Shown piece after piece: positions 35,727 through 44,030 of a DNA stretch of 64,000 nucleotides. This stretch comes from DAOUKH01 sp034421515 (GTDB taxonomy: Bacteria; Chloroflexota; Dehalococcoidia; SHYB01): positions 23,939 to 87,938 of the forward strand of contig DAOUKH010000047.1 of the NCBI GenBank assembly GCA_034421515.1, given 5' to 3'. Both the position numbers and the translations under genes were made by a program. Each line of letters starts with the position of its first letter. The first letter of the stretch is position 1. Below the pieces are notes generated by a model, which worked only from the letters and a program-made list of their open reading frames with translations, had not been told where the DNA came from and made no database searches.

Positions 35727-36188
35727 TCAGGAGGCGAGGTTGAAGAGCGCGCCGACCATGCCTCCGAAGACGAGGTGGCGGACAAGGGAGGCCACGGCGT
35801 ACTCCGCACCCAGGTTGCTCATGAAGAGGCCCGGCGCCTTCATGCGCCCTTCCTTGATCCCGTGGTGGATGTCGCCGAAGGTGTCCATCGAGAGCATGAC
35901 GAGCGCCCAATGGACCACACCGGCGATCAGACCGATCCACCAGTTCGGGTGCACGTCCAGAATGAGGAAGGCGAAGGCGTAGAGAAAGGCGAAGACGACA
36001 CCCATCCCCAAATGCATGAGCGCCCCGTAGTAGGGAACGCGGTTGCGGGGGAGGCGGAGCATGCTGCCCAGGATGAGGGTGACGTCGGTGCGAGGCAGGC
36101 CGACGGCGGGCAGGGCGTACATCACGACCGTCATCACGGCGGTGGCGGCGAGCCCGATCCAGACCGAGTCTCCGAGGTTCAGGTCCAT
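35727..36188 (-). CDS. Small integral membrane protein of unknown function
   Basis: 153 aa with about four hydrophobic helices (AATAVMTVVMYALPAVGL; LMHLGMGVVFAFLYAFAFLIL; IGLIAGVVHWALVMLSM; LVRHLVFGGMVGALFNLAS). A short loop between helices 3 and 4 has FGDIHHGIKEGRMKAPG, with a His pair. I do not recognise a named family beyond a general multi-helix membrane type. It is upstream of the dienelactone hydrolase gene on the same strand with a 98-bp gap that carries a TGTACCAT element, so the two may be separately transcribed. Confidence 0.7.
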   Translation of the reverse strand: MDLNLGDSVWIGLAATAVMTVVMYALPAVGLPRTDVTLILGSMLRLPRNRVPYYGALMHLGMGVVFAFLYAFAFLILDVHPNWWIGLIAGVVHWALVMLSMDTFGDIHHGIKEGRMKAPGLFMSNLGAEYAVASLVRHLVFGGMVGALFNLAS

Positions 36189-36447
36189 GCCTCACTCCGT
36201 GGGAGCGCCGCTACTCTAGCATGCGCGGCTTGAGTGTGGCGCCCGCTTGCGCGGGTTGTCGGTGCTTCCGTAACAAATCCCTAGTGAGGCTTCCAGGCGT
36301 AGTACGCGTTGGATGCGGATTGGCAACCGCGTGGATTCTGAGAACGAATGCTGAGATTCCGCGGCAACGATTCGAAGAGGGCGGTTGACGCGGCGTAGCG
36401 AAGGTTAGAGGATGAAGGCCGTCCGTCGACGCCGAAGGCCATCTGAG

Positions 36448-37143
36448 ATGCTGAAGAGACTTTCACCACGTTTCGCCGCACTTGCGGCCGCTGCTCTTGC
36501 GGCCGCGTTGATCGTTGCGGCGTGCGGCAGCGACGACCCGGCGCCCACCCAGCCTCCAGCGCAGCCGACGGCGACGACGGTCCCAGCGACGGCAACGCCG
36601 GAGCCCGCGGCGACCGCCCCGCCGGCCGACACCACGGAGCCCACCGCGGCGCCGCCCACTGAGGCGCCGCCTCCCACTGAGCCGCCCGCCACCGAGCCGC
36701 CGCAGGACTTGGCGATCGACTTCACCCTGCCGAGCGCGCGGGGTGTCGACGTTACTCTCTCCTCATACCGGGGGGAGCAGGCGGTGATCCTGGTCTTTTC
36801 CCGCGGCCTCTGGTGAACGATCTGCCGTCAGCAGCTCGTGGAGCTGCAAGGTGAGTACGAATCGCTCCAAGCCGACGGCATCGAGGTCATGTCGGTCAGC
36901 ACCGACGACGAGGGCTCCGCGGGGATTGCGGGCCGCATCGGGCTCGAATACCCGGTGCTCTTCGACCCCGAGCACAATGTGATCGAGCAGTACGGCGTCT
37001 ATGACCTCCATGGCGACGGCGTCGCCGCGCACTCGATCTTCATCGTCGACCGGGACGGCGTGCTCCGATGGGAGTACGTCAGCGAGAGCACCTACGACGT
37101 GCCGTCGACGGCGCGCGTCATCGAGCGGGCGAGAGCGGTCTAG
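36448..37143 (+). CDS. Peroxiredoxin-like (AhpC/TSA) lipoprotein with in-frame UGA, copy 1 (candidate selenoprotein)
   Basis: 231 residues if UGA (36814-36816, codon 123) is Sec. Signal peptide with lipobox IVAAC (Cys26), a Pro/Thr/Ala/Glu spacer to about residue 85, then a thioredoxin-fold redoxin domain: DLAIDFTLPSARG, LSSYRGEQAVILVFSRG, LW-[UGA]-TIC-RQQLVELQ, HSIFIVDRDGVLRW. The family motif is F-x-R-G-x-W-C-x-x-C, so UGA stands at the first, peroxidatic Cys, giving UxxC with Cys126. It should reduce peroxides or disulfides on the outer face of the membrane. An earlier ATG at 36412 is not conserved in copy 2 (ATA), so 36448 is preferred. Confidence 0.82.
36831..36847 (+). promoter_or_regulatory. 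SECIS-like hairpin of redoxin copy 1
   Basis: GCAGCTC-GTG-GAGCTGC: perfect 7-bp stem with loop GUG whose first G is 22 nt after the UGA. Bacterial SECIS elements are short hairpins at this distance with a G at the start of the loop. Confidence 0.6.
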
Positions 37144-37210
37144 CCGGCGCGACCGCGGATAGTTCGAATCGAAGCCGTGGTCGATCTCTTTGAGGAAACG
37201 CCCGATTTCG
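37144..37210 (-). pseudogene. Remnant of the PAC2-family gene 3' end, captured in the redoxin duplication
   Basis: Read on the minus strand this gives EIGRFLKEIDHGFDSN, matching the last codons of the PAC2 gene (EIERFLKEIDQGFDSN at 38312-38360). The stop codon has become TAT. It has no start and no upstream part, so it marks the border of a tandem duplication of the redoxin gene with part of its convergent neighbour. Confidence 0.75.
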
Positions 37211-37264
37211 AGCGCTGGAAGGTCAGAGAATAGGGTCTGCGCGTCGACACCGACGGCAATTGAG

Positions 37265-38296
37265 ATGATTAAGGGGCTCTCGCCACGTTTCGCCGCTCTT
37301 CCGGCAGTAGCTCTTTCGCTGGTGTTGATAGTCGCGGCGTGCGGAAGCGACGATCCGGCGCCCACGCCCACCGAGCGACCTGCCGCCCCGACGACGGCCC
37401 CGGCGACGGCGACGCCACGGTCCCCCGCAACCGACCCGCCGCCCGCGGCTACCGCCACGGCCACGGAGGCTGCGATGGCGAAGACGCCCGAGGCAACCGC
37501 CGTGCCGGACGCGACGCCTGCCGCAACGGCCAGGCCAATACCAACCGCGACACGGTCCGCAGCGCCGGAGGCGACGGCGGCGCCCGACACCCCCGTGCCT
37601 GCCGCGGCGCCTCCCACCGAGGCGTCCACAGCAACTGAACCGACCGCGGTCACGGCTACGGCAACGGAGGCCGGGGTGGCGAGTACGCCCGAGGCGACCG
37701 CAGCGCCGGAGGCGACGGCTACCGCAACCGCCAGGCCAATGCCAACCGCGACACCGTCCCCGGCCCCGACGGCGACGGTGTCGCCAGACACCCCTACCGC
37801 GGCGCCTCCCACCGAAACGCCAACGGCGACTGCAACGCCTACGGCTGAGGCGCCGCAGGACTTGGCGATCGACTTCACCCTGCCGAGTGCGCGGGGCGTC
37901 GACGTAACCCTCTCCTCGTACCGAGGGGAACAGGTGGTGATTCTGGTGTTCTCCCGCGGCCTCTGGTGAACTATCTGCCGTCAGCAGCTCGTGGAGCTGC
38001 AAGGTGAGTACGAATCGCTCCAAGCCGACGGCATCGAGGTGATCTCGGTCAGCACCGACGACGAGGGCTCCGCGGGGATTGCGGGCCGCATCGGCCTCAC
38101 GTATCCGGTGCTCTTCAATCCCGAGCACGACGTGATCGAGCAGTACGGCGTCTACAATCTGCACGGCGACGGCGTCGCCGCGCACTCGATCTTCATCGTC
38201 GACCGGGACGGCGTGCTCCGCTGGAAGTACATCAGCGGCAGCACCTACGACGTGCCGTCGACGGCGCGCGTCATCGAGCAGGCGAGAGCGGTGTAA
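37265..38296 (+). CDS. Peroxiredoxin-like lipoprotein with in-frame UGA, copy 2 with expanded spacer (candidate selenoprotein)
   Basis: 343 residues if UGA (37967-37969, codon 235) is Sec. Same layout as copy 1: lipobox IVAAC (Cys26), redoxin domain, W-[UGA]-TIC (Cys238), HSIFIVDRDGVLRW. The spacer is about 175 residues instead of about 60 and contains two imperfect repeats of roughly 60 residues built on TATPEATA-like units. Downstream of the UGA the two copies differ mainly by synonymous changes (TAC/TAT, GGG/GGC, CTC/CTG, CAT/CAC) and mild replacements, so that part is under protein-level selection. The start ATG at 37265 aligns with 36448 of copy 1. The copies arose by tandem duplication. 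Confidence 0.82.
37984..38000 (+). promoter_or_regulatory. SECIS-like hairpin of redoxin copy 2
   Basis: Same 7-bp GCAGCTC/GAGCTGC stem with GUG loop, 22 nt after the UGA at 37967-37969, identical to copy 1. Confidence 0.6.
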
Positions 38297-38311
38297 CCGG
38301 CGTGACCGCGG

Positions 38312-39193
38312 CTAGTTCGAGTCGAAGCCCTGGTCGATTTCTTTGAGGAAGCGCTCTATTTCGGGCGCGAGCGGCGCTTCTTCCCGTGTTTCCCGAGACG
38401 CGGGCCTCGCGTCGTAGTTGCGCTCCAACTGCTGCACCACTTCCTTGAGCCGCGGGTTTGATTCGAGCGCCTGGGAGACCTCGTCGTACTGAGCCTTGCC
38501 GCGCCGGTCGTCGATGAGGCGATCGGGAAGGTCGTACAGGATGCGCAGGGACTCCAGGATTCGGGCGGCGCCGCTGAAGTCCTCGTCCAACTGCACGTAT
38601 TGGGGGAGGTGGACGATCATGCTTGCGGTTTCCATGCCGTTGGCGGTAGCAAAGCGATTGGCCACATACATGATCGTCGTCGGCCCTTCGTAGGTGCTCT
38701 CCTCGACCTTGGCCTCGCGGGCTTGGCGCTGGGAGTTCGGCCCCTGCACCGAGCCGGTCACCATGAGCGGGCGCGTGTGGGGCACGGCGTCGTACATCGC
38801 CCCTACCAGCGAGTAGCGCACGGCCCTCAAGGCTTGGAGCACCTCGGTGACCCCCTCGGCGAAGTCCTCGCCGAAGGCGTGCGGCTCCAGCAGGTGGAAG
38901 AGGAGGAGGTCGCGGGCCCCCTCGCGGCGGCAGGCGTAGATGAAGCTGTTGGGGATGGTGACGTCGCGAACGCCCTCGCGCATGGCGATCACGGGACGGT
39001 AGCGGGTGAAGTCGTAGAAGTTGCCCGGCCGCGCCAGCTTGCCGATCTCGACGGCGTCCAGGTGCCGTTCGAGCCGCGACAGCACGATGGTTCCCACGCT
39101 CCCGACGTCTACCCAGGGCCGGAGCATGACGAGGGCGTGCGGCTCGTCCAGCTCCGGGAGCGGCTCCACCATTTCGAACGGGCCGATTCGCAT
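38312..39193 (-). CDS. PAC2 (proteasome assembly chaperone) family protein
   Basis: 293 aa. PAC2/DUF75-type ATP-grasp-like carboxylase-independent fold: ALVMLRPWVDVGSVGTIVLSRLE, GKLARPGNFYDFTRYRP, SLVGAMYDAVPHTRPLMVTGS and a C-terminal helical tail. In Actinobacteria and archaea such proteins occur with or without proteasomes; their role in bacteria is not settled. It converges on redoxin copy 2 with 15 bp between stops. A second copy of its last codons lies at 37144-37210. Confidence 0.82.
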   Translation of the reverse strand: MRIGPFEMVEPLPELDEPHALVMLRPWVDVGSVGTIVLSRLERHLDAVEIGKLARPGNFYDFTRYRPVIAMREGVRDVTIPNSFIYACRREGARDLLLFHLLEPHAFGEDFAEGVTEVLQALRAVRYSLVGAMYDAVPHTRPLMVTGSVQGPNSQRQAREAKVEESTYEGPTTIMYVANRFATANGMETASMIVHLPQYVQLDEDFSGAARILESLRILYDLPDRLIDDRRGKAQYDEVSQALESNPRLKEVVQQLERNYDARPASRETREEAPLAPEIERFLKEIDQGFDSN

Positions 39194-39235
39194 CGGCCCA
39201 TCTTGTCAGCCGTCGATGCCTATTGCAACCTCGCC

Positions 39236-39243
39236 GCTATAAT
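39236..39243 (+). promoter_or_regulatory. TATAAT -10 box for the EthD-like gene
   Basis: CTATAATG about 35 nt before the GTG start at 39278. No clear -35 hexamer at 16-18 nt, so it may depend on an activator. Confidence 0.4.
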
Positions 39244-39277
39244 GCGCCCGCCGGGAGTCCGGCAGAGGAGGCGACGC

Positions 39278-40036
39278 GTGGAAGTAAAGGGGATGGCCGT
39301 CGGGTTCATCGACGTGCCGCAGGAACACACCGAGGCCTACAACTACTGGTATGACTTCGATCACGTGCCCGAGAATCTGGCGCTGCCTGAGATCTGCGGC
39401 GCGCGGCGCTACGTCGCCACTCCCGACTGCAAGGAGGTGCGCGACTGTCGCTTCCCGCCGCTCGACGGCGGGCAGGGTACGTATTTCACGAGCTATCTGC
39501 TCAATACAGATGACCTGGATGCGGCGGGCGAGAGCTGGCACCGGCTCGGGACCGACCTGCGAAAGAAGCGCCGCTTCTTCCGGCACGGCAACGTGCCCTA
39601 CGGCGGCATCTACCGCCTGAAGAAGATCCTGATCAGCCAGAATGTTCCGCCGGTCGTCCCGGAGGCGGGCCCCTGGCTGGGACATCAGGGCGTCCTGGTG
39701 GTGCTCTCGCAGGTTCGCGACCCGTCGATGCGCGAGGCCGTCGAGGAGTGGTACGAGCAGGTGCATGCCCCCGACGTGCTCGAGGTTCCGGGGATGGCCT
39801 CGGCGATGCGCTTCTGGCGTTACGCTGCGGGCAAGGACGAGCCGGAGGACGGCTGGGCGCTCAACCTATACCTGCTCGACGGCGACCCCGTCGAGGTGAA
39901 AAAGGAGATTGACCGCCGTGTGCCCATCTGGACCGAACAGGGGCGAATGCCAAGCCCGGGCCGGGCCTCCGACGCGCAGTTCCTGAGCGTCTACCGCTCC
40001 GTCTTGCCTACGCGGTATGACTTCCGGGTGGAGTAG
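39278..40036 (+). CDS. EthD/Dabb-like dimeric alpha-beta barrel protein
   Basis: 252 aa from a GTG with AGAGGAGG 6 nt upstream. Two ferredoxin-like modules are visible: residues 1-110 (GMAVGFIDVPQEHTEAYNYW with WYDFDHVPENLALPEI) and about 125-252 (GVLVVLSQVRDPSMREAVEEWY with VHAPDVLEVPGMASAMRF). The W-Y-x(3-5)-H-x-P pattern is characteristic of EthD-like and related monooxygenase-type barrels. Function unknown; no cofactor motif. It stands alone, 82 bp before the D-aminoacylase gene. Confidence 0.7.
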   Translation: MEVKGMAVGFIDVPQEHTEAYNYWYDFDHVPENLALPEICGARRYVATPDCKEVRDCRFPPLDGGQGTYFTSYLLNTDDLDAAGESWHRLGTDLRKKRRFFRHGNVPYGGIYRLKKILISQNVPPVVPEAGPWLGHQGVLVVLSQVRDPSMREAVEEWYEQVHAPDVLEVPGMASAMRFWRYAAGKDEPEDGWALNLYLLDGDPVEVKKEIDRRVPIWTEQGRMPSPGRASDAQFLSVYRSVLPTRYDFRVE

Positions 40037-40117
40037 GGGCCTTCGAAGCCGTTGGCCCCAATGGCTCCTCTGCGATAAGATAGCCCCTGACCTGTGAGGC
40101 TGTGAGGGGAGCGAGCG

Positions 40118-41803
40118 ATGAGCGAATACGATGTGGTAATCAGGGGCGGGACGGTCGTCGATGGGACCAACGTGCCGCGGTTTCGGGCGGACGTTGGGAT
40201 CAAGGACGGCCGCATTGTGCAGATCAGCGGGCGGATCACAGCCGGAGCTGGCCAGGAGATCGACGCGAGCGGCTGCATCGTGGCCCCCGGCGCCATCGAC
40301 CTGCACACGCACTACGACGCGCAACTGAACTGGGACCCCTATGCGACGCTCGACGGTTGGTTCGGGGTCACCACGGTCACGATCGGGCAGTGCGGCTTCG
40401 GCTTCGCGCCGGTGCGTCCCGACGACCGCGACCTCTCGATGCGGATGATGAACCGGATCGAGGCGATTCCTCTTGAGTCGATGCGGTTGGGGCTGCGCTG
40501 GGACTGGGAGACGTATCCCGAGTATCTCGACAGCCTCGACCGGCAGGGGCTCGGCGTCAACGTCGCCTCGCTGTTTCCCTTCTCGCCCCTGCGCGCGTAT
40601 GTGATGGGCATGATGGAGTCGCGGCGGGCCACGTCGGCGACGCCGGAACAGGTGGCCCAGATCAAGCAGCTCTTTCGCGAGGGCATGGCGGCGGGGTCGT
40701 TCGGCTTCGCGGTGGACAAGAACGAAGAGGACCGCAACGAAGACGGCGGCGCGATTCCGAGTCACAACATCTCGGACGAAGAGGCGCTGGCGCTGGCGGA
40801 GGTGCTCGGCGAGTTCGGCGTCGGCTTCTCGGGTTGGACGATCGGCATCTCGGACGAACCGGAGCGGCAGCAAGACCTGCTCACGCGGATGCTGAAGCTC
40901 ACGGGCCGTCCGATGCACATCGCGCTCGGCGTGAATGATGACGCCGAGGACTGGGCGCGAGCCCGGCGTGAGGAAGGGCTCCCCGTGGTCCCCGAGCGGA
41001 TGGGCATCTACGCCGAGTCGCGGTTCAGCCTGGCCGAGTTCAACCAGTTCGACTATATGCCGGCGTGGGCGCACGCCCTGGTGGGGACGCCCGAGGAGCG
41101 CGCGGCGAAGCTGCGCATTCCGGAGGTCCGCGAGGCGATGAAGGAAGACGCGGCTATCCCCCTGCACGCGCGGACGAAGTGGGAGAACACCACGGTCCTC
41201 CAAGTGGAGCATGAGCGGAACTACAAGTACGAGGGACGCCGCATCCACGAGGTCGCCGCGGAGGAGGGCAAGCACCCCGTCGATTTCCTCGTCGACCTGG
41301 CGCTGGACGAGGGGCTGCTCACCGAGTTCAGCTTCAAGAATGATGGGGCGGAGAATCAACAGCGCGTTGCCGCCGGTATCCGCGACCCGTACACCCACAT
41401 CTCGGTGTCCGACGGCGGGGCGCACACCCGGTTCTCGACCCTCAGCCGCTGGCCGGTGGATTTCCTCTCGAATCAGATACGAGACCGGGAGGTCGTCTCG
41501 CTGGAGCGGGCGCACTACAAGATCAGCGCCTATCCCGCCTGGGTCGCGGGATACAACAACCGGGGCGTCCTGCGTCCGGGCAAGGCCGCCGACATCATGA
41601 TCTACGACCTCGACGAGTTGGGGCTGCTCTATGACGCCCCGGTCTACTCGAACGACTTCCCCGGCGGCGAGCGCCGTCTGGTGCAGATGCCGAAGGGCAT
41701 CCGGTTCATCCTGGTGAACGGCGCGGTCACGTTCGAGGAGAACGTCTGCACGAACGCGCTTCCCGGCAAGCTGCTGCGCAGCTACGAGGAGTGCCTGGGC
41801 TAG
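40118..41803 (+). CDS. N-acyl-D-amino-acid deacylase / D-aminoacylase (amidohydrolase-3 family)
   Basis: 561 aa. Beta-sandwich ends and TIM barrel of the D-aminoacylase group: DVVIRGGTVVDGTNVPRFRAD, IDLHTHYDAQ (metal His pair), TVTIGQCGFGFAPVRP with the conserved Cys, and a C-terminal VSDGGAHTRFSTL with the metal-binding Asp. It hydrolyses N-acyl-D-amino acids or similar amides. GGGGAGCGAGCG precedes the ATG. It precedes the second ABC binding-protein operon, which may import its peptide-like substrates. Confidence 0.85.
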   Translation: MSEYDVVIRGGTVVDGTNVPRFRADVGIKDGRIVQISGRITAGAGQEIDASGCIVAPGAIDLHTHYDAQLNWDPYATLDGWFGVTTVTIGQCGFGFAPVRPDDRDLSMRMMNRIEAIPLESMRLGLRWDWETYPEYLDSLDRQGLGVNVASLFPFSPLRAYVMGMMESRRATSATPEQVAQIKQLFREGMAAGSFGFAVDKNEEDRNEDGGAIPSHNISDEEALALAEVLGEFGVGFSGWTIGISDEPERQQDLLTRMLKLTGRPMHIALGVNDDAEDWARARREEGLPVVPERMGIYAESRFSLAEFNQFDYMPAWAHALVGTPEERAAKLRIPEVREAMKEDAAIPLHARTKWENTTVLQVEHERNYKYEGRRIHEVAAEEGKHPVDFLVDLALDEGLLTEFSFKNDGAENQQRVAAGIRDPYTHISVSDGGAHTRFSTLSRWPVDFLSNQIRDREVVSLERAHYKISAYPAWVAGYNNRGVLRPGKAADIMIYDLDELGLLYDAPVYSNDFPGGERRLVQMPKGIRFILVNGAVTFEENVCTNALPGKLLRSYEECLG

Positions 41804-41836
41804 GGCCGTTTTCGGGGCGCCCGAAGTCTCATTTTC

Positions 41837-41865
41837 TTGCGTAGCTTGCCAACTCGCCTTACAAT
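41837..41865 (+). promoter_or_regulatory. Promoter for the second ABC operon
   Basis: TTGCGT (41837-41842), 17 nt, TACAAT (41860-41865). It leaves a leader of about 125 nt before the ATG at 41998. Confidence 0.55.
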
Positions 41866-41997
41866 GGCGGGCGGTGTCGAGCAGGCTAGGGCATGGTGGT
41901 GCCGCAGCGGCTAGAACGTTGTCGCGGTTTTCTGCGCCCCACGATGTAGCTCACGCCGAAAGAATCTGTTTCGGAAAGGACTGAGGGAGGAGCGAAG

Positions 41998-43794
41998 ATG
42001 AGATCTACCTTAAGAAGGTTGCTTCCAGTGCTTGCCCTGACGTTGGTCATGGCGCTGGTCGCCGCGGCCTGCGAAGGGGCGGCGGGACCGCCAGGACCGG
42101 CGGGGCCGGCAGGACCGGCGGGGCCGGCAGGACCGGCAGGGCCGGCGGGGCCGGCGGGGCCTGAGGGTCCCAAGGGGCCTGAAGGCGAAGGCGCCATGAT
42201 GGAGGACAAGCCTGATCCGACGGCCACGGCGATGCCGGAGCCGACGGCCACGGCTATGCCTGAGCCCACGGCGACGCCTGAGCCCGAGCCTACGGCGATG
42301 ATGATGGTGGAGGGCGAATACGGCGGCACGTTGACCTTCCCGCTGCTGTTCGACGCGGGCGACCTGAACCCGAAACTCTCGGGGTACTTCTTCAACTACT
42401 CGTTCGGCGCCAACGTCTACAGCTCCATCGTTCGCTACAACTATGAGCCGCCGCGCGACAAGGTGATCGGCAGCCTGGCGGAGAGCTGGGACATCAACGC
42501 CGACGCCACGCAGTACACCTTCAACTTCCGCGAAGGCATCACGTGGCACGACGGCGAGCCGTTCCATGCGTCGGACGCGGCCTTCTCGCTGCAGCAGAAC
42601 GCGGGCCGGTTCGCGGCTCAGCTCGAAAAGGTCTCGAGCTACGAGACGCCCGACGCGACGACGCTGATCCTCAACCTGAGCAGGCCGAGCAGCTCCGTTC
42701 CTAGCCTGCTGGCGCACATGCGCTTCCCGGTGTTCGCGGAGCGGCTCTTCCCCGGCGATGAAGGGGAGTTCACGGCAGAGATCAGCATTGGGACCGGCCC
42801 CTACCTGCTGGCGGAGATCGACCGGGACGTCGAGTATGTACTCGAGCGGAACCCGAACTACTTCATCCCTGAGCTGCCCTTCTTGGACTCCATCAGGGCA
42901 GTCGTGCAGGGCGACCACGCCACGCGGCTGGCGCTGTTCCGCGGCGGCCAGCTCGACGTGCTCGGCCCCTCGGCCACCATGGTCGACATAGAGACGGCCG
43001 AGGATGTGGTGGGGTCCGTGGACGGCGCGGTGGCGACCGGCCATCCTTCCCTCGACCAGATCGTGGTCGTGGTGAACTCGGCGAAGGCCCCGTGGGACAA
43101 CCTGCAACTGCGCCAGGCCCTCTTCCTCTCCTTCAACCGATGGGAGATGGCCGAGGGACTCCCGTTCATCTCGAAGCCTTCCGGCCCCCTCGTAGGGCCG
43201 CCGGGTTGGGGCCTCTCGGATGACGAGCTAAACTTCGTGCCCGGCTACAAGCAGGGCGACGGCTACGAAGCCGACCTCGAAATGGCGAGGGGACTCCTCG
43301 CGCAGGCGGGCTACCCCGACGGTCTCGAGACTGAAGTGATCGGCTCGCAGACGGCGGCGTTGGAGACGAGCCTTGAGGTCATCGTCGACCACATGAGCCG
43401 GATCGGCATCACGGCCAGCCCGAGCAGCGGCGGCGTCCCGAGCGCGGACGACGTGAAGCGCAGGTCGGAGGGCGACTTCGAGCTCAACGTCCAGAGCGTG
43501 ACCTTGAGCTTCCCCGACCCCGACGGCGCTGATCAGGCGGTCATACCCGGCTTGTTCACCAAGCTGGACGACGCGGAGATCATGCGCCTGTTCGAGGCGC
43601 AGGGCGCCGAAAGCGACCCCGGCGTGCGCGCCGACCTCGTGCGGCAGCTGCAGATTCGGATGCTCGAGACTGTCTCGATCATTCCGATCGGCTGGCAGGA
43701 GCTCTTCTGGCTGACGCAGGGGAACGTGCATAACCTCTACCCGCCCATGGCGTGGTCGGACGCGAACTTCGACCACGTCTGGAAGGACGCCTAA
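41998..43794 (+). CDS. Peptide-type ABC transporter substrate-binding lipoprotein with collagen-like tract
   Basis: 598 aa. Signal peptide with lipobox VAAAC (Cys25), Gly-Pro-Ala tract at about 30-60, a Pro/Thr/Glu spacer at 70-100, then an SBP_bac_5 domain (YGGTLTFPLLFDAGDLNP; YTFNFREGITWHDGEPF). Homologous to the protein at 13229-15049 in every section, but only moderately similar in the binding domain, so it should bind a different ligand. GGGAGGAG lies before the ATG. Its permeases follow at 44031 and 45010. Confidence 0.88.
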   Translation: MRSTLRRLLPVLALTLVMALVAAACEGAAGPPGPAGPAGPAGPAGPAGPAGPAGPEGPKGPEGEGAMMEDKPDPTATAMPEPTATAMPEPTATPEPEPTAMMMVEGEYGGTLTFPLLFDAGDLNPKLSGYFFNYSFGANVYSSIVRYNYEPPRDKVIGSLAESWDINADATQYTFNFREGITWHDGEPFHASDAAFSLQQNAGRFAAQLEKVSSYETPDATTLILNLSRPSSSVPSLLAHMRFPVFAERLFPGDEGEFTAEISIGTGPYLLAEIDRDVEYVLERNPNYFIPELPFLDSIRAVVQGDHATRLALFRGGQLDVLGPSATMVDIETAEDVVGSVDGAVATGHPSLDQIVVVVNSAKAPWDNLQLRQALFLSFNRWEMAEGLPFISKPSGPLVGPPGWGLSDDELNFVPGYKQGDGYEADLEMARGLLAQAGYPDGLETEVIGSQTAALETSLEVIVDHMSRIGITASPSSGGVPSADDVKRRSEGDFELNVQSVTLSFPDPDGADQAVIPGLFTKLDDAEIMRLFEAQGAESDPGVRADLVRQLQIRMLETVSIIPIGWQELFWLTQGNVHNLYPPMAWSDANFDHVWKDA

Positions 43795-43817
43795 GTCCCA
43801 ACGATAGAGGCGAATCA

Positions 43818-43850
43818 TCCGGGCTGCAGGGGACTCCCCTGCAGCCCGGA
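43818..43850 (+). terminator. 15-bp perfect hairpin after the binding-protein gene
   Basis: TCCGGGCTGCAGGGG pairs fully with CCCCTGCAGCCCGGA around ACT, followed by CTTCGTTTAAG. It is well placed to end or attenuate the binding-protein transcript and protect its 3' end, giving more binding protein than permease. Confidence 0.7.
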
Positions 43851-44030
43851 CTTCGTTTAAGGGCCGGCCGGCGGCTGGAAGGGAGACTCCCGGCCCGCCC
43901 GCTCGGTTTCCCGCCGGGCTACTATCTGTTACACTGCCGCACCGTAAGCGGACGGACGGCGGGGACGTGGGCTTCAGGACCGCGCTCCGCGGCCTTCCCA
44001 ACCGGGCCCGGCACGCCCGGCTGATACGAT

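Noticed and set aside
36281..36447. Possible gene remnant upstream of redoxin copy 1 (minus-strand frame ending NAYYAWKPH)
   Set aside because: The frame is short, lacks a recognisable domain and runs antisense through the redoxin spacer. Nothing supports a gene.
36814..37969. UGA reassigned to Trp or Gly (alternative genetic code)
   Set aside because: UGA ends many genes in this window (for example at 7627, 9631-9633, 10833-10835), and no conserved Trp or Gly column contains UGA.
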